This document shows positions 56,629 through 64,000 of a stretch of DNA of 64,000 nucleotides, in pieces. Source of the stretch: Dethiobacter sp. Its GTDB lineage: Bacteria > Bacillota > Dethiobacteria > Dethiobacterales > Dethiobacteraceae. The notes beneath the pieces were generated by a model. The model ran no database searches and was not told the origin of the DNA. It saw only the letters and a program-made list of their open reading frames with translations. Positions within the stretch are counted from its first letter, which is position 1. The number at the start of each line of letters is the position of its first letter. A program made the position numbers and the translations under genes. The stretch is from NCBI GenBank assembly GCA_018335875.1, contig JAGXRN010000079.1:62001-126000 (forward strand). The letters are read 5' to 3'.

Positions 56629-58556
56629 TACTTCACCCCCTGTTCAATCTCAATTTTTTGCTGGCCGGTTATTTTGGAAATTGCGCTAAACTTTGCCGGG
56701 CAGCAGTCAATACAGATACCGCACTTCGAACATTTGGACTGGTCTATAACATGGGGCATTTTCTTTTCGCCCGAAATTGCCTCGGTGGGGCACGCCTTCA
56801 CGCATATCCTGCAGGCTTTGCATTTTTCCGGGTCAATCCAGTAAGCGATTAATTCTTTGCAGTTAAGAGCTGTACAGACTTTTTCATTAATATGGGCGTC
56901 GTATTCATGCCGGAAATAACGCAGCGTGCTGAGAACCGGATTTGGCGCACTCTGGCCCAGGCCGCAGATTGACCCGGCCATAATTGCTTTACCCATCTCC
57001 TGCAGTTTGTCCAGGTCTTCCGGCCTGCCGTGTCCGGAAGTGATATCCTCAAGAATCTTCAGCATCTGGCTCATGCCGTCGCGGCAGGGAGCACACTGTC
57101 CGCATGATTCGTCTACTGTAAACTCCACAAAATATCTGGCGATGTCAACCATGCAGGAAGTTTCATCCATAATCACCATACCGCCTGAACCCATCATGGA
57201 TCCAGCGTTAACAAGCGAATCGAAATCGACTTCCAGGTCAAGCATATCAGCCCGCAGGCAACCGCCTGAGGGGCCGCCGGTCTGAACAGCCTTAAATTCC
57301 TTGCCGTCTGGCACACCGCCGCCGATATCATAAATAATTTCCCGCAGCTTGATACCCATCGGCACTTCAATCAGGCCGCTGTTGCGGATCTTGCCGGTCA
57401 GGGCAAACACAGCAGTACCCGGGCTTCTTTCGGTGCCCGTGGCGGCAAACCAGTCTGCTCCTCTCCTGATGATATCAGGGATAAAGGAAAAAGTTTTAAC
57501 ATTGTTAAGCAGCGTGGGCTTGCCCCACAGACCTTCCTCTGTTGTCCGGGCTCTGGGAAGTGGCTTGGGCATGCCACGGTAACCTTCAATGGAACGGACA
57601 AGCGCAGTCGATTCGCCGCAGACAAAAGCACCTGCGCCCTGGAAAACCTCCGGGTCAAAGCTAAACCCGGTACCCATGATATTATCGCCGAGCAGGCGCC
57701 ACTCTCTGGCCTGTTGAATCGCCTTTTGCAGTCGCGTAACGGCAAGGGGATATTCCGCACGCACATAAATATAGCCATAACTTGCGCCGATGGCATAGGC
57801 GGATATTATCATGCCTTCAATTACAGCATGCGGGTCTCCTTCAAGCACCGAGCGGTCCATAAAAGCACCCGGGTCGCCTTCGTCACCATTACAGACAACA
57901 TACTTGGGTTCACCCGGCGCTTTAAGACAGGACAGCCATTTCTTACCCACCGGGAAGCCGGCACCGCCGCGGCCGCGCAGACCCGATTTGGAAACAACAT
58001 CTATCACCTGTTCGGGGGTATAGCCCTGCAGAATCTGAGACAGCGCCTGATAACCGTCAACTGCAAAATATTCACGGATATCTTCCGGGTTAATAATGCC
58101 GCATTTTCCAAGGACAATCCTTTTTTGCCTGTTATAGAAAGGAACTTCGTGTTCGGTCAGGCAGCGGCTGCCGTCAGAATCTTCATAGAGCAAACGCTCA
58201 ACGACTGTATCCTTCTCCAGGGAGGCTTCAACGATTTCTGCCACATCGCCTGCTTTTACCTTAGTATAAAAGACCCCCTTAGGCTCAAAGCGCACCAGCG
58301 GCCCCATCTGGCAAAAACCGTGACAGCCGCTGACAGCCACTCCGGACTCGCTATCCTTCCCCTCAAAAAGCAGCTCGACGTCAGCATCGATACCTTTTTC
58401 ACTTAGCAGCCGTTTTAACTCCCCATAAACGGCCAAGGATCCACCTGCCACACAGCCGGTGCCGGCGCAGACGAGAAAACGTGTTTTCCGCCTGGCATAA
58501 GCTGCCTTGCACTCATCTCTGATTTCAGCAATTCTGGATGGTGAGTCTATCTGCAT
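56628..58556 (-). CDS. NuoF-like flavin/Fe-S subunit of the formate dehydrogenase complex
   Basis: NAD(P)H-binding diaphorase, 642 residues, ATG with GGAGGTTGGAGTTGTT. Residues about 25-115 are a thioredoxin-like [2Fe-2S] domain (CAGTGCVAGG...CHGFCQMG). The NADH/FMN core has GLRGRGGAGFPVGKKW and CNGDEGDPGAFMDRS; the [4Fe-4S] ligands are ESCGQCAPCRDG with a later SICGLG. The C-terminal 55 residues hold two ferredoxin clusters (CKACRICVKACP, CSKCGICIDCCP). This three-part layout is that of HydB/NfnB-type bifurcating partners. It lets formate oxidation be coupled to NAD(P) and perhaps ferredoxin. Confidence 0.94.
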   Translation of the reverse strand: MQIDSPSRIAEIRDECKAAYARRKTRFLVCAGTGCVAGGSLAVYGELKRLLSEKGIDADVELLFEGKDSESGVAVSGCHGFCQMGPLVRFEPKGVFYTKVKAGDVAEIVEASLEKDTVVERLLYEDSDGSRCLTEHEVPFYNRQKRIVLGKCGIINPEDIREYFAVDGYQALSQILQGYTPEQVIDVVSKSGLRGRGGAGFPVGKKWLSCLKAPGEPKYVVCNGDEGDPGAFMDRSVLEGDPHAVIEGMIISAYAIGASYGYIYVRAEYPLAVTRLQKAIQQAREWRLLGDNIMGTGFSFDPEVFQGAGAFVCGESTALVRSIEGYRGMPKPLPRARTTEEGLWGKPTLLNNVKTFSFIPDIIRRGADWFAATGTERSPGTAVFALTGKIRNSGLIEVPMGIKLREIIYDIGGGVPDGKEFKAVQTGGPSGGCLRADMLDLEVDFDSLVNAGSMMGSGGMVIMDETSCMVDIARYFVEFTVDESCGQCAPCRDGMSQMLKILEDITSGHGRPEDLDKLQEMGKAIMAGSICGLGQSAPNPVLSTLRYFRHEYDAHINEKVCTALNCKELIAYWIDPEKCKACRICVKACPTEAISGEKKMPHVIDQSKCSKCGICIDCCPAKFSAISKITGQQKIEIEQGVK

Positions 58557-58587
58557 AACAACTCCAACCTCCTCTCCAAAGCATAGA

Positions 58588-59040
58588 CTATTTCTTTACA
58601 ATGTTGGCAACTTTGCCCGGGTCAACCTGTCCGTAGGCTTCTTCATCTACCACAACAACCGGAGCCAGAGCACACGAACCAACACAGGCAACCCTCTCCA
58701 GGCTGTATTCGTAGTCCTCGGATGTACAGCCGCAGGCTATGCCAAGCTCGCGTTCAAAAGCTTCAAGAACACGTGTTGCGCCCTTCACATGGCAAGCCGT
58801 GCCATAACACACTTTAACCTGGTGTTTGCCACGCCGCGAAAAATAGAACTGGGCAAAAAAAGTAGCTACACCATAAACCTGGCTCTCAGGCATTGAAACA
58901 AACCTGGCTATCTGTTTCATAGAATCGGCCGGCAGATAACCCCGGACATTCTGGACAGCCTGCAGAATAGGGATTAATTCCTCCCGCTTCCCCTTAAACC
59001 TGGCAAATACGTCATTTATCCCGGCATCACTCTTACACAT
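58588..59040 (-). CDS. NuoE-like [2Fe-2S] subunit of the formate dehydrogenase complex
   Basis: 150 residues, ATG with AGGGGGGGATTTT. The thioredoxin-like [2Fe-2S] fold has ligands in KVCYGTACHVKGA and ERVACVGSCALAPVVVVDE. The N-terminal helical part (LIPILQAVQNVRGYLP...IARFVSMPESQVYGVATFF) is typical for NuoE/HydC. First gene of the operon, 31 bases before the NuoF-like gene. No promoter could be fixed in the 267-base stretch upstream. Confidence 0.95.
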   Translation of the reverse strand: MCKSDAGINDVFARFKGKREELIPILQAVQNVRGYLPADSMKQIARFVSMPESQVYGVATFFAQFYFSRRGKHQVKVCYGTACHVKGATRVLEAFERELGIACGCTSEDYEYSLERVACVGSCALAPVVVVDEEAYGQVDPGKVANIVKK

Positions 59041-59278
59041 AAAATCCCCCCCTTTTTCCTAGTTTTCAGCTGCATATCATTTGATTTCAATGTCAATACG
59101 ATAACAGACAAAAAGAAAGACGTGCAGAGACACAAACATATTTATAGTTCGCTCTTAAATCTGCCTTTTCCTTTTTTTCAGGCTTAAGTTTTTGCCCATT
59201 AAGCCACTGTCTCTCGCATTTATAAATCAGGTTCAGAAACAGCAGGTTCCCGCTCCCAACTAAAGAAATGAAGGATCT

Positions 59279-59301
59279 GGGGAGAGGGCAAGGGTGAGGG
59301 G
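59279..59301 (+). repeat. GA-rich dispersed-repeat-like segment
   Basis: GGGGAGAGGGCAAGGGTGAG and its flanks resemble a GGGAGAGGG-type element found dispersed in many bacterial genomes. Only one copy is in this window, so repeat status here is unproven. Confidence 0.35.
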
Positions 59302-59307
59302 ATACTG

Positions 59308-59886
59308 TCAGCGGCGGCAGTCAATAATCCTTTTTTCTGTAATGACAATGTCAACCCGCCTGTCCCAGGAGGCCACAGGGATGCCTGGCAGGATTTGCAG
59401 TTCAAAAGTTGCTGCCACCAGAGGCACGCATGCCCGGAGTTCCTCAAAAAACCTGTCATAATAGCCCCCGCCGTAGCCGAGCCTGTTCCCCTTTTCATCA
59501 AAGGCCACCCCGGGCACCAGCACAAAGTCTATGTCAGAGACATCTACGGGCCTTATTTTATCGGGTTTTGGTTCCGGGATACCCCACAGCCCCGGCGCCA
59601 CGTCTTCATCTATATTTAGGATTTCGGAGAGAATCATGCGCCTTTCCCTGTGCACCGTCTTTGGCGCCACCACCCTTTTACCGCACGCCAGGGCAGCGGG
59701 GACCATCTCAAGTGTCTGCACTTCTTTGTTAAAATTTAAAAAAAACATTACAGTAGCAGCCTGCACAAACTCTGGCAGGGAGTACAGCTGCAGGGCAATT
59801 TGGCGGCTGTGTGCCCTTACTTCGTCCCAGCTTAAAAGGTCGCGCCGGGTCAGGACTTCTTTGCGAATAAGCTTTTTATCTGTCAT
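59308..59886 (-). CDS. 5-formyltetrahydrofolate cyclo-ligase
   Basis: Turns 5-formyl-THF into 5,10-methenyl-THF with ATP. The start is ATG of MTDKKLIRKEVLTRRDLL, 7 bases past the proS stop; an earlier in-frame ATG would overlap proS by 146 bases and adds no family sequence. About 192 residues, with KVVAPKTVHRERRM-type phosphate residues, WGIPEPKP and the signature NRLGYGGGYYDRFF near 135-147. Likely translationally coupled to proS. Confidence 0.92.
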   Translation of the reverse strand: MTDKKLIRKEVLTRRDLLSWDEVRAHSRQIALQLYSLPEFVQAATVMFFLNFNKEVQTLEMVPAALACGKRVVAPKTVHRERRMILSEILNIDEDVAPGLWGIPEPKPDKIRPVDVSDIDFVLVPGVAFDEKGNRLGYGGGYYDRFFEELRACVPLVAATFELQILPGIPVASWDRRVDIVITEKRIIDCRR

Positions 59887-59893
59887 GGCGCAT

Positions 59894-61348
59894 TTAGTAT
59901 GCCCGCGCGAAATATACCAGCTTGTCCGACTCGCTGCCGCAGTGCAGGCATTTCCCCGGCAAACCTTCCGTATCAAAGGGGATGCAGCGGATAGTAGCTT
60001 TTGTCTCTTCCTTGATGGCCTGTTCACAGGCCGGGTCACCGCACCAGCGGGAAATCACAAAGCCGCGTTTTTCTTCAATAATTCGCTTAAACTCTTCGTA
60101 ATCATCAGTTCTTGAAGTATTTTCCTCACGGAAACGCCGCGCCTTCTTAAGCATATTGTCCTGTATTTCTTCAAGCATTGAGCGCACACGGGCCGCCAGG
60201 TCGTCAAGGGCCACTGTTTCCTTCTCCCCGTTATCGCGCCGCGCCAGCACCGCCTGCCCGTTCTCCAGGTCGCGCGGGCCGATTTCCAGGCGCAGAGGCA
60301 CACCCTTCATCTCCCACTCATTAAACTTCCAGCCGGGAGAGTATTCTTCACGGTCGTCCATCTCAATGCGGATGCCTTCCGCTTTAAGTTTTGCATAGAC
60401 TTCACCAGTTTTCGCCAGTACTTCGTCCCGCACTTTCTTTGGCGCAATGGGGACGAGAATCACCTGTACCGGAGCCACCTTTGGCGGCAGCACCAGCCCC
60501 CGGTCATCGCCGTGCACCATGATGATGGCGCCAACCAGGCGCGTGGAGACTCCCCATGATGTCTGCCACACATATTTAAGTGAGCCGTCGCTGTCCAGGT
60601 AGGAGATATCAAACACTTTTGCAAAATGTTCGCCCAGATTGTGCGAGGTTCCCGCCTGCAGCGCCTTGCCGTCGCTCATCAGCGCCTCAATACAGTAAGT
60701 ACGAAGCGCACCGGCAAACTTCTCGTTATCGGTCTTGCGCCCTTTAACCACAGGCACTGCCAGGTCATTTTCCACAAAGTCCCGGTAGACTTCAAGCATC
60801 TTCAGAGTCTCTTCTTCCGCTTCCTGCTCATTACGGTGGGCGGTATGCCCCTCCTGCCAGAGAAACTCCGACGTGCGCAGAAACGGCCGCGTCACTTTTT
60901 CCCAGCGTACCACATTGCACCACTGGTTAATTAAAACAGGCAAATCACGCCAGGACTGTATCCAGCGGCTGTACATCTCGCAGATGATTGTTTCCGATGT
61001 AGGCCTTACCACCAGCCTCTCAGCCAGTTTCTCGTTGCCGCCGTGGGTGACCCAGGCCACCTCAGGCGCGAAGCCTTCCACGTGTTCAGCTTCTTTCTGC
61101 AGCAGGCTCTCAGGGATAAAGAGGGGAAAGTAGGCGTTCTTATGCCCGGTATCCTTAATGCGCCTGTCCAGTCCCTGCTGCATGTTTTCCCACAGGCCAA
61201 AGCCGTACGGGCGGATAACCATGCACCCTTTAACCGGTGAATAATCAACCAATTGCGTCTTCAAAATCACATCTATGTACCACTGTGAGTAGTCCGTTGC
61301 CTGGGGCGTGATTTCTTTTACAAACTCTTTATCTTCTCTGCTCATCAT
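59894..61348 (-). CDS. proS: Prolyl-tRNA synthetase (archaeal/eukaryotic-like, ProS type 3)
   Basis: Class II synthetase charging tRNA-Pro. 484 residues, ATG with CAGAGGAGTGTATA. Class II motif 1 lies near VKGCMVIRPYGFGLWE, motif 2 near RFLRTSEFLWQEGHTAH, and motif 3 near MVHGDDRGLVLPP; the anticodon domain and the C-terminal extension with a zinc-type CxxC (LHCGSESDKLVYFARAY, ending in Tyr as usual for this type) follow. No editing insert, as expected for type 3. Confidence 0.96.
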   Translation of the reverse strand: MMSREDKEFVKEITPQATDYSQWYIDVILKTQLVDYSPVKGCMVIRPYGFGLWENMQQGLDRRIKDTGHKNAYFPLFIPESLLQKEAEHVEGFAPEVAWVTHGGNEKLAERLVVRPTSETIICEMYSRWIQSWRDLPVLINQWCNVVRWEKVTRPFLRTSEFLWQEGHTAHRNEQEAEEETLKMLEVYRDFVENDLAVPVVKGRKTDNEKFAGALRTYCIEALMSDGKALQAGTSHNLGEHFAKVFDISYLDSDGSLKYVWQTSWGVSTRLVGAIIMVHGDDRGLVLPPKVAPVQVILVPIAPKKVRDEVLAKTGEVYAKLKAEGIRIEMDDREEYSPGWKFNEWEMKGVPLRLEIGPRDLENGQAVLARRDNGEKETVALDDLAARVRSMLEEIQDNMLKKARRFREENTSRTDDYEEFKRIIEEKRGFVISRWCGDPACEQAIKEETKATIRCIPFDTEGLPGKCLHCGSESDKLVYFARAY

Positions 61349-61399
61349 TATACACTCCTCTGCACAGGGAAATCATGGAATTTCTTTAATTCTTAGAGG

Positions 61400-61429
61400 A
61401 TTATACCATATAGCACTTAATAGGGTCAA
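61400..61429 (-). promoter_or_regulatory. Sigma-A promoter of proS
   Basis: TTGACC, 18 bases, TATAAT on the minus strand, about 50 bases upstream of the proS ATG. Confidence 0.75.
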
Positions 61430-61432
61430 TTT

Positions 61433-61470
61433 TAACAAAAGGAGCGGCACGCCGCTCCACTTTTTTATCT
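61433..61470 (-). terminator. Terminator after cysK
   Basis: GGAGCGGC pairs with GCCGCTCC around GT, followed by TTTTGTTAAAATT on the minus strand; the opposite strand also has a T-run. Confidence 0.85.
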
Positions 61471-61485
61471 ATGTTGTTTGAGGTT

Positions 61486-62412
61486 TTAATCAGTCTTAAA
61501 TAATTCAGTGGTCAGGTAACGTTCACCGGTATCAGGTATAATTACAACCACCTGTTTGCCGCTGCCGAGCTGCTTGGCCACTTTCAGAGCGGCAAATACT
61601 GCTGCACCGCCTGAGATGCCGCACAGCACACCCTCCTGAGACGCCATTTTACGGGCTGTATCCATTGCTTCGTCATTATTGACAGTAATCACCTGGTCGA
61701 TGACACCGCGGTTTAGGATGGTGGGAATAAAACCGGCTCCGATGCCCTGAATCTTGTGCGGCCCCGGAGTTCCGCCGGATAGTACCGGCGAGCCGGCGGG
61801 TTCCACAGCGACTACAAGTACTGCCGGATTCTCCTTTTTTAACACTTCCCCCACTCCTGTAATTGTACCGCCGGTACCCACGCCGGCGACAAAAGCATCA
61901 AGCTTGCCGCCTGTCTGTTCCCATACCTCGCGGGCTGTAGTCTGGCGGTGGATTTCGGGATTAGCAGGATTGGCAAACTGCTGCGGCACAAAATACCCGG
62001 GATTTTGCTGAATAATCCTCTCGGCCTCTTCAATTGCTCCGGGCATACCTTTGGCGCCTGGAGTCAGGACATACTGAGCGCCGTAGGCTTTTAGCAGGTT
62101 GCGCCGCTCTACGGACATCGTTTCAGGCATAACCAAAATCAGTTTATAGCCCCGGGCGGCGGCCAGCATAGCAAGGCCGATACCGGTATTGCCGCTGGTC
62201 GGCTCCACGATTGTGTCACCAGGCTTCAGTTTGCCGGATTTTTCAGCGGCCAGAATCATACTCAGCGCAATACGGTCTTTAACACTTCCTGCCGGGTTAA
62301 AAGACTCCAGCTTGGCCAACACCTCAGCTGATTCAGGATTTACCAACCGGTTCAGCCTCACCATTGGTGTTTGGCCGATTAATTCCCCCACATCATTTGC
62401 AACCTTCATCAT
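61486..62412 (-). CDS. cysK: Cysteine synthase (O-acetylserine sulfhydrylase)
   Basis: PLP enzyme making cysteine from O-acetylserine and sulfide. 308 residues, start at one of two ATGs overlapping the upstream TGA. PLP lysine K45 in [12 protein letters not shown], the PTSGNTG loop (71-77), [16 protein letters not shown] and [13 protein letters not shown]. The sequence is closest to the standard CysK type. Translationally coupled to the HAD phosphatase before it. Confidence 0.95.
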   Translation of the reverse strand: MMKVANDVGELIGQTPMVRLNRLVNPESAEVLAKLESFNPAGSVKDRIALSMILAAEKSGKLKPGDTIVEPTSGNTGIGLAMLAAARGYKLILVMPETMSVERRNLLKAYGAQYVLTPGAKGMPGAIEEAERIIQQNPGYFVPQQFANPANPEIHRQTTAREVWEQTGGKLDAFVAGVGTGGTITGVGEVLKKENPAVLVVAVEPAGSPVLSGGTPGPHKIQGIGAGFIPTILNRGVIDQVITVNNDEAMDTARKMASQEGVLCGISGGAAVFAALKVAKQLGSGKQVVVIIPDTGERYLTTELFKTD

Positions 62413-63113
62413 TTTGCCTCCTCACAACTAACGGAAAATGTGTTATTACGCAATTTTTCAAGCAACCCGGAATTGCAGGTGCTTAATATGTCGTTAAAAT
62501 CAGTAAACGGTATGTATGCTGTACCCTTTTTCCGGCAATACTCCGCCAGGGCGTCTTTGGCAAATACGACATCTGCCACATCACTGGCGCAACGGTCAGA
62601 ATGGCCATCACCTATATAGATAATGCGTGACCCTTTACCCCTGACGCGCTCCACGTAGTTGAGCTTACAGTTGCCACAGGAGCCGCAATCTTCACTCTGA
62701 TAAGGAAAATCGGCTTGGAGACTGCAGTCAACAACACGCAGGTGGTTGGCCAGGTAGGGCACATCTACACGGAACTTTTTCAGCATCAGGTCAATATAGA
62801 AATCAAACCCGTCACTAAGCACGGTAACTTCTATATCCGAGCGCCGGCAAAATTCAATAAAATCTCCAAAAGCGGGATCCAGCCGAAAATGTTCTTCCAC
62901 AAAGCTGCGCAGTATGTGCTCAGGCACTTTTGTCAGTGAAAATATTTCTTCAAGTGCAACCCTTGAGCCTTTTTCTCCGCGTTGGTAGGCATCCTCAACT
63001 TCACGCCAGCCCGGACCGGCAAAAGTCTCTATAATTCTAAAACCAATATCATCACTGGCAATCGTCCCGTCAAAGTCACAGAGCACCTCTATTGCCTGTA
63101 CTTTTTTTTTCAT
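62409..63113 (-). CDS. HAD-IB phosphatase, MtnX-like
   Basis: About 234 residues from ATG ([20 protein letters not shown]) with GAGGAGGAAAG upstream. HAD motif I is DFDGT, motif II TVLSDG, motif III and IV come together in [21 protein letters not shown] zinc-type [13 protein letters not shown] cysteine cluster is like that of MtnX (methionine salvage) and related phosphoserine-phosphatase-like proteins. Overlap with cysK might point to phosphoserine or another sulfur/serine substrate, but no other methionine-salvage gene is nearby, so the substrate is open. Confidence 0.85.
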   Translation of the reverse strand: MKKKVQAIEVLCDFDGTIASDDIGFRIIETFAGPGWREVEDAYQRGEKGSRVALEEIFSLTKVPEHILRSFVEEHFRLDPAFGDFIEFCRRSDIEVTVLSDGFDFYIDLMLKKFRVDVPYLANHLRVVDCSLQADFPYQSEDCGSCGNCKLNYVERVRGKGSRIIYIGDGHSDRCASDVADVVFAKDALAEYCRKKGTAYIPFTDFNDILSTCNSGLLEKLRNNTFSVSCEEAK

Positions 63114-63190
63114 CTTTCCTCCTCTGGCTTGTCCGCAAAGAACTTTCTCTCTAATATAAAACATGTATGGACATAAACCGTCATCACATA

Positions 63191-63442
63191 TTATTCTTCC
63201 GGCATTACACCAAAGTGTGTTGACTGCAGCAGTTGGCTTGCCCTGGCGGCATTATTTTTGGGCACCTTTACCGCGACCTCGCTAAGCGGGCCCACAGAGA
63301 GCCTATAGATGGCGCCTACTGCTTCTCTTTCCAAAAAAACCGGGATATCTGAGGCTTCGAGCATGCCTTTGACAATATTTGCCTCATCAATATTTGATGC
63401 TTCGAAAACAGTAACCCAGCTCTCAAAATCTTGATTTTGCAT
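63191..63442 (-). CDS. DUF2007-type putative signal-transducing protein
   Basis: 83 residues from ATG (MQNQDFESWVTVFEASNIDE) with AGAGGAGGCGGCC as ribosome site; an upstream in-frame start lacks one. The ferredoxin-like pattern WVTVFEASN..EANIVKGMLE..DIPVFLE...V...A..LL is that of DUF2007 domains. Small soluble protein of unknown role, 77 bases ahead of the HAD gene on the same strand. Confidence 0.8.
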   Translation of the reverse strand: MQNQDFESWVTVFEASNIDEANIVKGMLEASDIPVFLEREAVGAIYRLSVGPLSEVAVKVPKNNAARASQLLQSTHFGVMPEE

Positions 63443-63534
63443 TGGCCGCCTCCTCTGGCTAAATTTATTTCCAAATCTATTATAACCCAATTAAAGGGAC
63501 GGCACAAACGCTGCCGGTATATTTTTGTCGCTGC

Positions 63535-64000
63535 CTACTGCGCTTTTTTGGGCAGGATTAACGAGCGAGCCTGATTATCGGCACTGAAATGGTCACTTAG
63601 CCTGTGGTTTGCCTCCTCCAACGTCAAATCAGCCAATACATCCAGGTAAGTAAAGAAGTTTATATTTCTGAAATGATAGGCCAAAAAATTATTGGCAATA
63701 AACTCCAGTGAGTTAAAACTCTTCAGGAAGCCGCCCATCATCTTGCGCCGGTGGTGCTCAAAGGTCTCAGCCGAAATTCCTTCCTTCTGGGCGCGTCCAA
63801 TCCCCTCCTGCAGGCGCTGGTAGAGGAGCTCAGGATCCTCAGTCTCACCTCCGATAATAGTATGGCCGTATTCTTTTTCCGACACTACTCCGGCGTCAAA
63901 TTCGTCGTCAATCAAGCCTTTTTCATAGAGCTCGTTATAAAGCCGCGAACTGGAGCCTAAGACAGCGTCCAGCACAACTTCAGTGACCAGTTCCCGCCTG
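63535..64000 (-). CDS. M16-family (insulinase/YfmH-like) peptidase, 3' part only
   Basis: The C-terminal about 154 residues of a zinc metallopeptidase-family protein; the start lies beyond the window. VVLDAVLGSSSRLYNELYEKGLIDDEF is the family's second-half motif where the R/Y pair contacts substrate, followed by EHHRRKMMGGFLKSFNSLEFIANNF. Such proteins, often in pairs, process peptides or modify the cell envelope. It ends 93 bases before the DUF2007 gene. Confidence 0.85.
   Translation of the reverse strand, partial: RRELVTEVVLDAVLGSSSRLYNELYEKGLIDDEFDAGVVSEKEYGHTIIGGETEDPELLYQRLQEGIGRAQKEGISAETFEHHRRKMMGGFLKSFNSLEFIANNFLAYHFRNINFFTYLDVLADLTLEEANHRLSDHFSADNQARSLILPKKAQ

Overview
The window looks like part of the chromosome of a strictly anaerobic Firmicute (Clostridia; something like the Peptococcaceae/Desulfotomaculum-Pelotomaculum-Thermincola group). 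Reasons: a guanine-type purine riboswitch, an arginine T-box, a CIRCE element at groES-groEL, AGGAGG ribosome sites with frequent GTG/TTG starts, a methylmalonyl-CoA operon, a selenocysteine formate dehydrogenase and a multiheme cytochrome. The assignment is inference; there is no rRNA or other marker here. Most genes are on the minus strand.

Layout. 1-5.8 kb: purine synthesis run purK-purE-purB-purC with an NCS2 purine permease under a guanine riboswitch, preceded by a wrecked guaA. 5.8-7.3 kb: small proteins. 7.3-9.35 kb: groES-groEL with CIRCE. 9.5-13.3 kb: molybdopterin genes (small ORF, moeA, moeA-PBP fusion, mogA). 13.4-19.2 kb: UbiB-like kinase, then a lactate module: FadR-type regulator, lactate racemase LarA, FAD lactate/glycolate dehydrogenase, with matching operators at both enzymes. 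19.4-27.7 kb: complete argCJBDFGH operon behind a T-box whose likely specifier is CGC (Arg). 27.8-32.4 kb: acyl-CoA synthetase, 4-hydroxybutyryl-CoA dehydratase and a damaged paralogue. 32.4-37.8 kb: lipB-lipA and a DUF2339/DUF3999 membrane pair. 37.8-43.9 kb: sucCD-mcmAB-mce-mmdA, the succinate-propionate pathway. 44.3-46.5 kb: NHL protein plus hexaheme cytochrome. 46.9-50.8 kb: sigma-54 activator with a CoA-transferase, and a divergent P-loop/Asp23 protein. 50.9-59.0 kb: threonine aldolase, fdhD, an HD phosphohydrolase, a RAYT transposase remnant among short repeats, and an nuoE-nuoF-fdhA formate dehydrogenase operon. 59.3-64 kb: formyl-THF cyclo-ligase, proS, cysK, a HAD phosphatase, a DUF2007 protein and a partial M16 peptidase.

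How it works together: lactate and propionate/succinate would feed CoA intermediates and NADH; formate dehydrogenase (needing Mo/W-pterin from moeA/mogA, sulfur transfer by FdhD, and Sec) could dispose of electrons as formate, as in syntrophic metabolism. The cytochrome/NHL pair hints at extracytoplasmic electron transfer.

Most striking: (1) fdhA is read through an in-frame TGA with a SECIS-like hairpin matching the E. coli fdhF spacing and GGUCU loop; (2) at least four genes (purC, guaA, the second 4HB-CoA dehydratase, the RAYT) keep both ends but lack a central block, and a DinB-like gene lacks its tail; (3) a family of GGGGTCAGGT-repeats frames the RAYT and HD genes, touching two Shine-Dalgarno sequences and two stop codons.
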